NCBI GenBank assembly: GCA_030054095.1
Contig: JASGCO010000005.1
Span: 154,149 to 218,148 of the forward strand
DNA from: Sediminibacterium sp.
Lineage (GTDB): Bacteria; Bacteroidota; Bacteroidia; B-17B0; Aurantibacillaceae
Direction: 5' to 3'
Length of the DNA: 64,000 bases
Under the pieces are notes generated by a model that was not told where the DNA came from, ran no database searches, and was given only the letters and a program-made list of their open reading frames with translations. Shown piece by piece: positions 32,186 to 40,928 of the stretch (position 1 is its first letter; every line of letters starts with the position of its first letter). The position numbers and the translations under genes were made by a program.

Positions 32186-32863
32186 TTATTGATTGCGAGA
32201 AAGCTTTTCTACTAAGTGATCCAGTTGTCCGGTGTTTCTTAATGCCGGGCCATGTCCGAAGCAAATGAGTTTCGGTTTCAGTTGTGCCAGTTTGATAACC
32301 GATTGGATAGCCTCCTCTTTATTGGTTGTAAACACATTGGGAGGCAAAGCTAATCCGGGGAGTGTCGTAAAAAAATTGATGTTAACCAACGCGTCACCGG
32401 CAATCAGCACCCGATCCTTTTCCCTGAAAAGAGAAATGTGTCCTTTGGCGTGACCAGGGGTTTCAATAACGGTAAAACCAGCCACATCATCACCCTCCTT
32501 TACCAACGCTGATACTTTGTGACCCGGCCCGGCCCAGAAACGTTGCTGTAAACGTGCCACAAGATGTTGTGGATTGGGGTATTCGCCGGTTACTTTTCCG
32601 CTTTCGGCATTCACCAGTTCTGGTGCGGAAGTAATTAATGGGATGTTGAACGTTTTGCAAATTGTGGCACTGCTGCCCTGATGATCTGCATGCGCGTGTG
32701 TAAGCAAGTGTGCGTTGATTTTGGTAGCTTGCAAGGCTTTCAGAATTTTGTTTGCGGAAGAGCGGATTCCGGCATCCACCAGCACATCTTTGATTACGTA
32801 ACAATTAATCAGTTCCCTTGGAAACACTGGTATTTGGTAAACACCTTTAGCAATTTCTTTCAT
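32186..32863 (-). CDS. MBL-fold metallo-hydrolase
   Basis: This is a 225-residue metallo-beta-lactamase-fold hydrolase. Zinc ligands are in THAHADHQGS, ETPGHAKGHISLF, IAGDALVN and FGHGPAL, in the family order. Such proteins hydrolyse diverse thioesters, glyoxalase-type substrates or other esters. No lactamase-specific feature is seen and the substrate is unknown. It lies between a T9SS protein terminator and a Crp-family regulator on the same strand (60-bp gap), which could be its regulator. Length is normal. Confidence 0.88.
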   Translation of the reverse strand: MKEIAKGVYQIPVFPRELINCYVIKDVLVDAGIRSSANKILKALQATKINAHLLTHAHADHQGSSATICKTFNIPLITSAPELVNAESGKVTGEYPNPQHLVARLQQRFWAGPGHKVSALVKEGDDVAGFTVIETPGHAKGHISLFREKDRVLIAGDALVNINFFTTLPGLALPPNVFTTNKEEAIQSVIKLAQLKPKLICFGHGPALRNTGQLDHLVEKLSRNQ

Positions 32864-32923
32864 AAGTAGATAAAACAGACTACAAAGATGGGCGGAAACA
32901 AAGGTTTAATGGCTTGACAAATA

Positions 32924-33499
32924 TCAAGAAATACTTTTCCGGATGCGACTGAGTGTTTCGGGGGCAATTCCCAAAAACGAAGCAATGTACACCAGAGGTG
33001 TTCGTTGCACTATTTTCGGAGGACTGCTTTTAAGAAAATGTTCGTATTTTTCTTTCGCGCTTAATGCCTGAAGTTTTAAGGTACGCTCGGCAATACACAG
33101 GTAATTTTGTTCTGCCAGAATTCTGCCGGCACTCTGCCAGTTTGGAATTTGCTGATACAACTCCTGCATGTGTGTGTACGACACAGAAAGTGTTTCGGTG
33201 GCCTCGATGCACTGCACTGCCTCGGAGGATTTGCTTTGTGTAATTAAACTGGCACAGGCGGTAATAAACCCATCATCCGTAGTCAGATAGGTTGTTATTT
33301 CTTCTCCATCCCGGTAATAAAACGTTCTTACTAAACCCTCGCAAATAAAATGAATATCGGTGGCAATGGTGTTTTCCTTCAGTATAAAATCTTTAGCGCT
33401 GAAACGATTGGGCTTAAATTTTGAAAGAATCTGTTCTATCTCTTCCGGCCGGAAGGGCGCAATGTTCTGAATCTGGTATTTTAAACGTTCGATGGACAC
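32924..33499 (-). CDS. Crp/Fnr-family transcriptional regulator
   Basis: This is a 191-residue regulator with a cyclic-nucleotide-binding-like beta roll (about residues 20-120: FSAKDFILKENTIATDIHFICEGLVRTFYYRDGEE, ITTYLTTDDGFITACASLI) and a helix-turn-helix at the end (TPLVYIASFLGIAPETLSRIRKS). It lacks the N-terminal cysteines of Fnr and the exact cAMP phosphate-binding Arg-Ser pair, so the ligand is uncertain. Bacteroidota carry many such paralogues. It lies 60 bp upstream of the MBL hydrolase, on the same strand, and may control it. Confidence 0.86.
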   Translation of the reverse strand: MSIERLKYQIQNIAPFRPEEIEQILSKFKPNRFSAKDFILKENTIATDIHFICEGLVRTFYYRDGEEITTYLTTDDGFITACASLITQSKSSEAVQCIEATETLSVSYTHMQELYQQIPNWQSAGRILAEQNYLCIAERTLKLQALSAKEKYEHFLKSSPPKIVQRTPLVYIASFLGIAPETLSRIRKSIS

Positions 33500-33522
33500 G
33501 TTAATGAAAAAGGTGGGGAATC

Positions 33523-33550
33523 AAAAACGCAGGTTATGACAACCTGCGTT
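33523..33550 (-). terminator. Terminator of the yraN-rluB-agmatinase-transaldolase run
   Basis: On the minus strand AACGCAGGTT, a 5-nt loop and AACCTGCGTT form a perfect 10-bp stem followed by a T-run. It lies 30 nt after the transaldolase-CBS stop codon. Confidence 0.88.
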
Positions 33551-33579
33551 TATAAAACTCTGTAAAGCACAAGTGTTAC

Positions 33580-34590
33580 TTACGATTTAAGATCCTGAAT
33601 ATCCAGCATACCTACAGGTTTACCGTTATCGGTTACCACAATGGTATCTACATTTGTTTTCTTAAACAGAACATTCGCGTCGTTCAGTAATACGTTACCA
33701 TCAACACTAATAGGGTCGCGGTATTCCAGATCACTTAGTTTTGCATTAAGCACATCACGGCCTTTATCTACCAATAATTTGCGTAAACCGCCATCGGTAA
33801 ATACACCGCGGATGCTGCCATCTTTCCGTGTAACAGTAATGGCTCCAAAGCCGTACTCTGTCATTTTCACGATGGCTTCGGTTAAGGTGGTATCTTCACT
33901 CACTACCGGATTTACACCGTTAATGGCCTCTTTTACTTTTACCATCATTAAGCGTGTATCCATAATGAACTGATCGGTGCCAACCGTTGTGAAATTATTT
34001 TCAGTCAACTGTTTCAGTACTTTTAAGGGAACGGTAATAGTATGTACACCTACATTAATGGCGTTTCTGACATGTTCGGTGTGACGAACGCTGGAGAACA
34101 TGATTTTGGTATCGTAACCATACAAATCTACCGCGTTAACACATTGTTCCACTAAAGCCAGCGCGTCGTGACCCTGATCCTGCAGACGGCCAACGAGCGG
34201 ACATACGTATGTTGCTCCCGCGTGCATTGCCATATACGCCTGTTGCAGCGTATAAACCAGATGAACATTTACCAGCAAATCCTTATCACGTAACAATTTA
34301 CAGGCGCGTACCCCTTCGAGCGATACCGGGATTTTAAATACGGTTTTGGTTTTATCCAATCCCAACGCCAGCTGACGTTCTGCTTCCGCCAGAATTTCTT
34401 CAGCCGTGTTGCCTAACGCTTCAATCTGAAGCACAGGCACCATTTTGCTAAGTTTTACAATAGTCCCATCTATATCGGTAATCCCTTCTTTTTGCATAAA
34501 AGTAGGTGTGGTGGTTAAACCGTTTAAAAAGCCCAGTTTAAAACCTTCTTCGATTTCTTTAAGATTGGCACTATCTAAATATAATTCCAT
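33580..34590 (-). CDS. Transaldolase/fructose-6-phosphate aldolase fused to a CBS-domain pair
   Basis: This is a 336-residue protein with two parts. Residues 1-215 are a complete class I small transaldolase/FSA barrel: MELYLDSANLKEIEEGF, GLTTTPT, FKIPVSLEGVRACKLL with Schiff-base lysine K86, VCPLVGRLQDQGHD, and TIMFSS-like and TITVPL strands. Residues about 225-336 are two CBS domains (TLTEAIVKMTEYGFGAITVTRKDGS, GVFTDGGLRKLL, DANVLFKKTNVDTIVVTDNGKPVGML). The FTDGGLRKLL stretch resembles that of KdsD-type arabinose-5-phosphate isomerases. CBS pairs bind adenosine nucleotides, so activity may respond to energy charge (inference). Ordinary FSA/TalC proteins have about 215-220 residues and no CBS. 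The fusion is in one frame with no sign of error. It is the last gene of a four-gene run. Confidence 0.88.
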   Translation of the reverse strand: MELYLDSANLKEIEEGFKLGFLNGLTTTPTFMQKEGITDIDGTIVKLSKMVPVLQIEALGNTAEEILAEAERQLALGLDKTKTVFKIPVSLEGVRACKLLRDKDLLVNVHLVYTLQQAYMAMHAGATYVCPLVGRLQDQGHDALALVEQCVNAVDLYGYDTKIMFSSVRHTEHVRNAINVGVHTITVPLKVLKQLTENNFTTVGTDQFIMDTRLMMVKVKEAINGVNPVVSEDTTLTEAIVKMTEYGFGAITVTRKDGSIRGVFTDGGLRKLLVDKGRDVLNAKLSDLEYRDPISVDGNVLLNDANVLFKKTNVDTIVVTDNGKPVGMLDIQDLKS

Positions 34591-34660
34591 AACAAACTAA
34601 AATTTTAAGACGTAAAGTAAACAAAAATTATTGGATTAAGGGTTGAAAGCCGCCAAAAGT

Positions 34661-35722
34661 TTAGCTTTTACCCATCTGACTGAGTTTAACCAGGTTGGCA
34701 ATGCGGTAAAGGATGCGAGCCGCTACGTTGGCATCCCACTCATCTCCTTCGGGGCCTGGAGCCACTTCGTTGAGGTCGAAAGCAATGATGCGTTTCCCGC
34801 TCAGCACAATTTTTTCCAGTAAAAAAAGCACCTGATCGGTTTCAAACCCTCCCGCGACAGGCGTTCCGGTATGCGGACAGAGCTTGGGATCCAGCCCATC
34901 AATATCAAAACTCAGATAAATATTATCTGGTAACTCGCGAACAATACGGTTACAAATACGATCCCAGCTATCACCTCGGTAAAGGGTTTGTTTAATATCG
35001 CGGTCAAAAAATGTTTTGATGCGGCCACCACTATTGTTTACAAGGTTCAACTCGGCTTCACAGTAATCACGTATGCCAACCTGTACCAGCTTTTCAACAG
35101 CCTTGATTTTAAGCGCGTTAAACATGATGGATGCGTGTGAAAACTCGAAACCTTCGTATGCGTCGCGTAAATCGGCATGCGCGTCAATTTGCAGAATGCC
35201 AAACGATGAATGCTTCTCGGCCAGAGCCTGCATCATACCAAGCGGTGTGGAATGATCGCCGCCAATAAGGCCAACGGTTTTACCTTGATTCAGAAAATGT
35301 AATACCCGTTCCTTAACGGCAGCATTCAGCCACAAGCAGGCTTCGCGAATGGATTGCGCAACTGCTTTTTGTTCCGGTGCCTGTTCGTCAGCGCCATTGG
35401 CCAGCGCTTCAATATACGCCTCAGCCTTTTCCCGCATTTCATCGCTTTTCTGGCGGATAGCCGGATTTTCAATGTCCATGCCTATCCCTTTCTGCCAGGC
35501 ATCTTTTAGCATAGGGTCGAACAAATCTACCTGATAACTGGCATTTAAGATAGCCTCAGGGCCATTGGCCGTTCCACCACCATAACTAACCGTTACTTCC
35601 CACGGAACGGGAATCAGAACGGTTTCACATTCTTCTAAGGTAAAAGGTAAACCAAACATGCCGGCATTGAGTTGGCCGATACTGTTGGGATCAAACTGAT
35701 TTATCTTGTCTTGCTTTGTCAT
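34661..35722 (-). CDS. Agmatinase/arginase (ureohydrolase) family enzyme
   Basis: This 353-residue manganese enzyme has the ureohydrolase metal motifs: GGDHSTPLG, then DAHADLRDAYEGFEFSHAS, then SFDIDGLDPKLCP. Family enzymes split guanidino groups, releasing urea from agmatine, arginine or related compounds. A helical insert of about 40 residues (about 95-135, MREKAEAYIEALANGADEQAP) makes it longer than E. coli SpeB (306). The residues that pick arginine versus agmatine cannot be resolved here, so I call the family only. It lies 24 nt after RluB and 70 bp before the transaldolase-CBS gene on one strand. Confidence 0.86.
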   Translation of the reverse strand: MTKQDKINQFDPNSIGQLNAGMFGLPFTLEECETVLIPVPWEVTVSYGGGTANGPEAILNASYQVDLFDPMLKDAWQKGIGMDIENPAIRQKSDEMREKAEAYIEALANGADEQAPEQKAVAQSIREACLWLNAAVKERVLHFLNQGKTVGLIGGDHSTPLGMMQALAEKHSSFGILQIDAHADLRDAYEGFEFSHASIMFNALKIKAVEKLVQVGIRDYCEAELNLVNNSGGRIKTFFDRDIKQTLYRGDSWDRICNRIVRELPDNIYLSFDIDGLDPKLCPHTGTPVAGGFETDQVLFLLEKIVLSGKRIIAFDLNEVAPGPEGDEWDANVAARILYRIANLVKLSQMGKS

Positions 35723-35745
35723 AACTATTCAATGCCGCCCATTCA

Positions 35746-37221
35746 TTACCCACCAATCATTCTTAAAAACGCCACTTCTTTTGGTTCCAGAAAACGGTAT
35801 TTACCGCGTGGCAGATCTTTTTTAGTTAAACCGGCAAACGACACGCGGTCCAATTTAATAATATCGTAGCCCAGGTGTTCAAAAATGCGGCGAATAATAC
35901 GGTTGCGTCCGCTATGAATTTCGACACCAATTTCTTTCTTCCCTTCACCCAGATAAGCAATTTCATCGGCTTTAATAAATCCGTCTTCCAGTTCAATACC
36001 ATCTTGTATTTGCTGGAGGTCTTCGGCTTTTAACCCTTTGGTTAATGTTACCTGATATACCTTTTTAATATTGTATTTAGGATGTGTTAACCGGGCGGCA
36101 ATTTCGCCATCGTTGGTCATTAATAACAGTCCTGTAGTATTACGATCTAAACGGCCAACCGGATAAATACGCTCTTTACATGCCGTTTTTACCAGGTTCA
36201 TTACTGTTTTACGTTCTTGTGGATCATCGGTAGTGGTAATGCAGTCTTTCGGTTTGTTTAGCAGCAAATACACTTTACGCTCACCTTTTACCGATTCGCC
36301 GCCGTAGTGTACTTCATCAGTAGGTTTAATTTTATACCCCATCTCGGTTACTACTACACCATTTACCTGTACCGCACCGCTTTGAATCAGTACATCCGCA
36401 TCGCGGCGGGAAGCAACTCCGGCATTAGCCAGAAATTTATTCAGGCGCACTAAACCATCATCATTTTTTTTAGGGGCTTTTGAGCGGGAAGTTTTTCCTT
36501 TTTTGTCTTTAAAATCGCTGTAGCGTTCAGATTTTTTATAACTACTGCGCTCTTCAAACTCATCGTGTTTATAGCGTTTTGAGGAGTTATCCTCATCATT
36601 ATCGAAGCGCTTTTTGGATTTAAAATCGTCTTTCTTTTTAAAACCATCTTTTTTGTATTCGGCTTTAAATCCGGTTTTTTCTCTTTGCTCGTCTTTTTTT
36701 GCAAAAGACCGGGGTTTGTCATCATTAAAACGGGATTTACGTTCGTCGGTTTTCCCAAATTTTTTCTCAGTATATTCCCTTTGTTCATCTTTTTTTCCAA
36801 AAGATTTGGGCTTATCATCATTAAAGCGGGGTTTACGTTCGTTGGTTTTCCCAAATTTTTTCTCGGCATATTTGTCGTTACGGGCATAAGGCGTTTTTTC
36901 CGAAGATTCCGAACGGTCGCGGTTAAACGCTTTCGGTTTAAAACCACTGCCTTTGCTTTTAGGATAATCTTTAAAGGATTCCGCCGATTTTTCACGGCGC
37001 ATGGCTTTATTTCTGGAAAAGGATTTTTCTTTTTTACTTGGTTTTTTGCCCTCTCCACTCTCAGAGCCTTCGCTGTATGGTTTGTCTTTGCGGGGACCGA
37101 AACTTTTTCCGGTTTTGTTACCATACGACGATGTGCGGGAGCCGAAGCTTCCCGACGATTTTTTAGCGCCTCCGGTTCCACGAGAACCACCTGGGCGTTT
37201 ATTGTTTCTGTTTTCTGCCAT
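35746..37221 (-). CDS. rluB: RluB-type 23S rRNA pseudouridine synthase with a long disordered N-terminus
   Basis: This is a 491-residue protein. Residues 1-255 are disordered and extremely rich in Lys, Ser, Arg, Asp and Phe. Residues about 256-305 are an S4 RNA-binding domain (GLVRLNKFLANAGVASRRDADVLI), and 315-480 are the synthase with catalytic Asp D359 in VGRLDRNTTGLLLMTNDGE. The RluB/RsuA class modifies a single uridine in 23S (or 16S) rRNA. The E. coli enzymes lack this long extension, but it is common in Bacteroidota members. It includes a near-exact 32-residue tandem repeat. The gene follows yraN by 16 nt. RluB rather than RsuA is the likely subtype from the C-terminal layout, not certain. 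Confidence 0.85.
   Translation of the reverse strand: MAENRNNKRPGGSRGTGGAKKSSGSFGSRTSSYGNKTGKSFGPRKDKPYSEGSESGEGKKPSKKEKSFSRNKAMRREKSAESFKDYPKSKGSGFKPKAFNRDRSESSEKTPYARNDKYAEKKFGKTNERKPRFNDDKPKSFGKKDEQREYTEKKFGKTDERKSRFNDDKPRSFAKKDEQREKTGFKAEYKKDGFKKKDDFKSKKRFDNDEDNSSKRYKHDEFEERSSYKKSERYSDFKDKKGKTSRSKAPKKNDDGLVRLNKFLANAGVASRRDADVLIQSGAVQVNGVVVTEMGYKIKPTDEVHYGGESVKGERKVYLLLNKPKDCITTTDDPQERKTVMNLVKTACKERIYPVGRLDRNTTGLLLMTNDGEIAARLTHPKYNIKKVYQVTLTKGLKAEDLQQIQDGIELEDGFIKADEIAYLGEGKKEIGVEIHSGRNRIIRRIFEHLGYDIIKLDRVSFAGLTKKDLPRGKYRFLEPKEVAFLRMIGG
36679..36870 (-). repeat. Two-copy 96-bp in-frame tandem repeat inside rluB
   Basis: Residues 118-149 and 150-181 of RluB are near-identical copies, each containing EKKFGKT, ERK, RFNDDKP and KKDEQRE. 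The period is 32 residues (96 bp). The repeats lie in the disordered N-terminal extension and could vary in number between strains. Confidence 0.85.
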
Positions 37222-37237
37222 TATTATACAAAGGTAG

Positions 37238-37609
37238 TTACTTTATTAAAGGGAAAAAGGCCGATTCTAAATGTTTTACAGTTAGGCTGTTATTTTCTTT
37301 TAGAATGGTTATAATGTCGAATCTTACCGGAAGATCGGTATCATGCAATTCCAGATAATGGTGGGCCGCGTTGGCCATGTGGGTCTGTTTCCGCAGATCC
37401 ACAGCGCTTTCCGGATCGCCGTAACGGGTGGTTTGCCGTGTTTTTACTTCTATAAACACAAGTTCTTTGTGGTGGTCTGAAGCGATTATATCAACCTCCA
37501 GACGCTTAAACCGCCAGTTACGGGCCAAAATGGTGTATCCTTTAGACAATAAATAGTCGGAAGCGATGTCTTCTCCGGAATAACCGAGTTTTTTGGTGTC
37601 GTTCATCAT
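37238..37609 (-). CDS. yraN: YraN (UPF0102) endonuclease-like protein
   Basis: This 123-residue protein has the YraN signature: GYSGEDIASDYLLSKGYTILARNWRFKRLEVDIIASD followed by LVFIEVKTRQTTRYGDPESAV. E/D and EVK make a PD-(D/E)XK nuclease-type site (D40-x14-ExK-like spacing). Family members are thought to act on branched or damaged DNA in natural transformation or repair, but the role is unproven. It is the first gene of the minus-strand run (16 nt before rluB). Length and motifs are normal. Confidence 0.9.
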   Translation of the reverse strand: MMNDTKKLGYSGEDIASDYLLSKGYTILARNWRFKRLEVDIIASDHHKELVFIEVKTRQTTRYGDPESAVDLRKQTHMANAAHHYLELHDTDLPVRFDIITILKENNSLTVKHLESAFFPLIK

Positions 37610-37665
37610 TTGGAGGTTAGTTATATTACTAAATTATTTATTTTTAAGGTTTATTAATCAGAAGT

Positions 37666-38298
37666 ATGAAAAAAAGTGTTCTGGCGTTAACCTTGCTCCT
37701 TTCAGCTAATTTTTTAATGGCTCAGTTTGGTGGCAGTATAGAATTTAAGTATTTTACACAAAAAGACACAACCAATAATGTTTACCTGATTAAGGATCAA
37801 ACAGTAAAACTGGATCAGTATGGCCGTAAAAGCGGTTCGGTGGAAGGAAGTTTTATTTTTGACCTGAACAGCAAAACCATTCGTTTTGTTAATCCTAAGC
37901 GCAAGGTGTGGGGAGAGCATAAAAGTGAGACGGCTCCCGTTATTAAAGGCGAATGCGTGGTGACTAAAGGTACTGGCAGTAAAACACTTCAAGGTATAAA
38001 ATGCAGCGAGTACGTGGTAAAAAACACAGAGGAGAATACGGTTATTACCTACTGGATAACGCAGGGTAAGTACGATTTTTTTATTCCTCTGTTAAAGCTA
38101 TGGAACCGTAAAGACAAGCAAAGTATTTATTTTAACCAGATTAAAGACTTGCCTGCTGGTTCGATGCCTTTGTTAAGTGAAGAAAAACAAATCAGCGATG
38201 GTAAAGTTGTTACCCGCCTGGAAGTAATCAAAATAAACAAAGCCGCAGTAGAGGCCTCAAGGATGTCAATACCATCGGAGTATAAGAAATTTGAATAA
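37666..38298 (+). CDS. DUF4412-type exported protein
   Basis: This 210-residue protein has a signal peptide (1-19, SANFLMAQ) and a DUF4412-like beta-rich body: GSIEFKYFTQ, VKLDQYGRKSGSVEGSFIFDLNSKTIRFVNPKRK, GSKTLQGIKCSEYVV, VITYWITQGKYDFFIPLLKLW. The middle phrase KTLQGIKCSEYVV is the usual hallmark. It is probably periplasmic or outer-membrane-associated. Function is unknown. It stands alone, divergent from yraN and convergent with the esterase gene (31-bp gap). Confidence 0.78.
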   Translation: MKKSVLALTLLLSANFLMAQFGGSIEFKYFTQKDTTNNVYLIKDQTVKLDQYGRKSGSVEGSFIFDLNSKTIRFVNPKRKVWGEHKSETAPVIKGECVVTKGTGSKTLQGIKCSEYVVKNTEENTVITYWITQGKYDFFIPLLKLWNRKDKQSIYFNQIKDLPAGSMPLLSEEKQISDGKVVTRLEVIKINKAAVEASRMSIPSEYKKFE

Positions 38299-38329
38299 GA
38301 GTTATAAATCTTAATCCAGGACGATCAGG

Positions 38330-39097
38330 CTATTTTAAAAAGTTAAGGACACATTCGTAAAACGCCTGTGGTTTTTCAGCGTGAACCCAATGTCCGGCAT
38401 CAGCAATGGTTTCAAGTTTAACATTAGAGAACCGTAGTTGAAAATTTTGCCAGTCGGTATCTGTAATATAAAGCGATCTACCGCCTTTTATAATAAGGGT
38501 TGGTGTGTTGCTTTTAAATGACGGCACCTCGACACTAACATTGGCATATTCATCAGAAATGGTTTTGAGGTTAAACCGCCAATCCATACGATTTGTCTCG
38601 CTGTCTTTCCAGTAGATGTTTTTTAGCAAAAATTGTTTGGTGCCAAAATCCTGAATGTACTCATTTAAGATTGCCTCTGCTTCCTTGCGGGTAGAAATGG
38701 TTTCGAAATTTACGGCATGTAAGGCTTTAAGCACTTCGTTATGCTGGGGTGGATAGGCTCTCGCCGAAATATCTGCCACAATAAGTTTTTGAGCTAATCC
38801 CGGGTATTTATGCTCTGTAAATAAAACCGTTTTGCCCCCCATGCTATGTCCTAACAAAATAGGATTGAGTAAGTGGTGGTCCTGAACAAATTCCATAAGA
38901 TCATCAGCCATCGCCTCGTACGACCATACATTACTATGAGGAGATAAGCCGTGGTTCCGCTGATCAACGGTAAAAACCTGAAAACCCTGTTGTGCAAATT
39001 GCCGGGCCAAAGTATTCCAATTGTCGCTTTGACCAAACAATCCGTGTAAGATAATAAGAGCGGGACCTTCGCCCAAAGAGCGATACGCAAGTTTCAT
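38330..39097 (-). CDS. Alpha/beta-hydrolase, YbfF-type esterase
   Basis: This 255-residue cytoplasmic hydrolase has the oxyanion loop HGLFGQSDNW, VDQRNHGLSPHS and the nucleophile elbow LLGHSMGGKT (Ser). Asp and His close the triad late (ADAGHWVHAEKP). It resembles YbfF-like acyl-CoA or carboxyl esterases, which hydrolyse small esters. Substrate unknown. It lies 11 bp after pntB on the same strand, and could be co-transcribed with the transhydrogenase genes, though a functional link is not obvious. Confidence 0.85.
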   Translation of the reverse strand: MKLAYRSLGEGPALIILHGLFGQSDNWNTLARQFAQQGFQVFTVDQRNHGLSPHSNVWSYEAMADDLMEFVQDHHLLNPILLGHSMGGKTVLFTEHKYPGLAQKLIVADISARAYPPQHNEVLKALHAVNFETISTRKEAEAILNEYIQDFGTKQFLLKNIYWKDSETNRMDWRFNLKTISDEYANVSVEVPSFKSNTPTLIIKGGRSLYITDTDWQNFQLRFSNVKLETIADAGHWVHAEKPQAFYECVLNFLK

Positions 39098-39108
39098 GTA
39101 ATTTCGGG

Positions 39109-40530
39109 TTACATGGTTTTAATTTCAGCCACCAGTTCGGTAAGTGCTTTTTTAGCATCGCCAAAAAACATAGAACATTTAGAATCGTAGAACAACAGGT
39201 TGTCAATGCCCGCGTAACCGGCATTCATACTCCGTTTGTTAACAATAACGTTTTTGGCTTTATCCACTTCCAGAATAGGCATACCATAAATCGGAGAAGA
39301 AGGATCCGTTTTAGCGGCGGGGTTAACCACGTCGTTGGCACCAACAATTAGTACCACATCGGTTTGTTCAAACTCCGGATTAATTTCGTCCATTTCAACT
39401 AGTTTGTCATAAGACACGTTACTTTCCGCCAATAACACGTTCATGTGTCCGGGCATACGGCCCGCTACAGGATGAATAGCATATTTAACTTCCACCCCAC
39501 GTTCTTCCAGAAGATTTTCCAGTTCTTTAATAATGTGCTGCGCCTGAGCCACCGCTAAACCGTAGCCAGGAACAATTACTACTTTTTTGCTGTAATTCAT
39601 TAACACGGCTAAATCACTTACCTGAATATCCTTAATAGATCCTTTTACATCGCTACTACCAGTTGCTGCCGCGCCACCGCCAAACGCACCAAAAATAACG
39701 TTACTTAACGGGCGGTTCATGGCTTTACACATTACCAGTGTTAAAAGGGTTCCGGCACTTCCCACTAAGATACCACCAGTTAACATGGCTTTATTATCAT
39801 ACAGAAATCCGCCAAAAGCCGCTGCCAGTCCGGTAAAGGAGTTTAGAAGGGAAATAACCACAGGCATGTCGGCTCCACCGATAGGAACGGTAAATAATAT
39901 ACCATATAACAAGGCCAGCGCAAATAATCCGTAAGCCATGATCATGCTGCCGCCGGTAAACACCAGATAAGCGCCAAAGCCAAATGTGGCCAACATTACC
40001 AACAGGTTAATGATATTGTATTGCGGTAAACGAACCGGTTTGTTCATGGTACCGTTCAGTTTAAGATAGGCGATAATACTGCCACTAAACGAGATGCTAC
40101 CTATAATAAGTCCCAGGAAAATAGCAATCATAGTGCCATACTGCGTTGGTAAAGAAACGCCATCACGGGCAGCATCTTCCATCATGTGGTAATGGTGTTT
40201 TAACTCAATAAGCGAAATAAGCGCCGCGCAGGCACCACCCATGCCGTTAAACATACTTACCAGTTCGGGCATTTTGGTCATTTGTACTTTTTTGGCGGTC
40301 ATCCAGCCCACAATAGTTCCCAGCAAAATAGCGCCAAAAATAAGGCCCAGAACTAAGGGATTAAATGAATGTTCCACCAGGAAAATGGTTCCTAAAATGG
40401 CGATAGTCATACCTACGGCGCCAATCAAATTCCCTTTACGGGCTGTTTTGGCATTCCCCATCATTTTAAGACCAACAATAAATGTTACCGAGGCAATCAG
40501 GTAACCTATTTCTAAAAGACTTTGTTTCAT
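39109..40530 (-). CDS. pntB: NAD(P) transhydrogenase beta subunit (PntB)
   Basis: This 473-residue protein has about nine membrane helices (1-270) and a C-terminal NADP(H)-binding domain III (about 300-473) with VPGYGLAVAQAQHIIKEL, HPVAGRMPGHMNVLLAE, MPILEVDKAKNVIVNKRSMNAGYAG and DSKCSMFFGDAKKAL. Transhydrogenase uses the proton gradient to reduce NADP+ with NADH. Together with pntAA and pntAB upstream it makes a three-subunit enzyme of the Rhodospirillum type, where the alpha subunit is split. Order and spacing are as expected (70-bp gap to pntAB). Confidence 0.93.
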   Translation of the reverse strand: MKQSLLEIGYLIASVTFIVGLKMMGNAKTARKGNLIGAVGMTIAILGTIFLVEHSFNPLVLGLIFGAILLGTIVGWMTAKKVQMTKMPELVSMFNGMGGACAALISLIELKHHYHMMEDAARDGVSLPTQYGTMIAIFLGLIIGSISFSGSIIAYLKLNGTMNKPVRLPQYNIINLLVMLATFGFGAYLVFTGGSMIMAYGLFALALLYGILFTVPIGGADMPVVISLLNSFTGLAAAFGGFLYDNKAMLTGGILVGSAGTLLTLVMCKAMNRPLSNVIFGAFGGGAAATGSSDVKGSIKDIQVSDLAVLMNYSKKVVIVPGYGLAVAQAQHIIKELENLLEERGVEVKYAIHPVAGRMPGHMNVLLAESNVSYDKLVEMDEINPEFEQTDVVLIVGANDVVNPAAKTDPSSPIYGMPILEVDKAKNVIVNKRSMNAGYAGIDNLLFYDSKCSMFFGDAKKALTELVAEIKTM

Positions 40531-40600
40531 TACTTAGAATTTTGATTTGAAGCTTTCTATAATTTGAAAACGATTCCGGATGTTTTTACGAAACCAATTA

Positions 40601-40906
40601 TTATTTTTTCTTAAACATTTCCAGCATGCGGTCTGTTACTACAAAACCACCCACCACGTTAAGCGTGCCAAGTAATACCGCTAAAAAGCCAAGTATAAGA
40701 GCCAGATAATCGTCCGGGTTAACGTGCAGCATAACATAGATAGCGCCTACAATTACTACCCCATGAATAGCATTGGCGCCACTCATTAAGGGAGTATGTA
40801 AAACAGTTGGCACCCCGCCAATAACTTCAATTCCTACAAATACAGAAAGAATAATGAAATAGATGATTTCGCGATGTACAACAAAAAAATTGAAAACAGA
40901 TTCCAT
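40601..40906 (-). CDS. pntAB: NAD(P) transhydrogenase membrane subunit alpha-2 (PntAB)
   Basis: This is a 101-residue protein with three membrane helices (about residues 13-30, 45-63, 66-88). It corresponds to the membrane part of the alpha subunit (PntAB), which in E. coli is fused to the NAD(H) domain. The segment FVGIEVIGGVPTVLHTPLMSGANAIHGVVIVGA is the conserved signature. It lies between pntAA (22 bp) and pntB (70 bp) on one strand. Confidence 0.9.
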   Translation of the reverse strand: MESVFNFFVVHREIIYFIILSVFVGIEVIGGVPTVLHTPLMSGANAIHGVVIVGAIYVMLHVNPDDYLALILGFLAVLLGTLNVVGGFVVTDRMLEMFKKK

Positions 40907-40928
40907 ACGTTTAATTTATTAAGAGTGA

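Noticed and set aside
36450..37314. Long frames overlapping rluB on both strands (246 codons minus, 209 codons plus)
   Set aside because: Both are shadows of the Lys/Ser-rich low-complexity arm of RluB. The sense protein has S4 and synthase domains, while the shadows have only repetitive residues.
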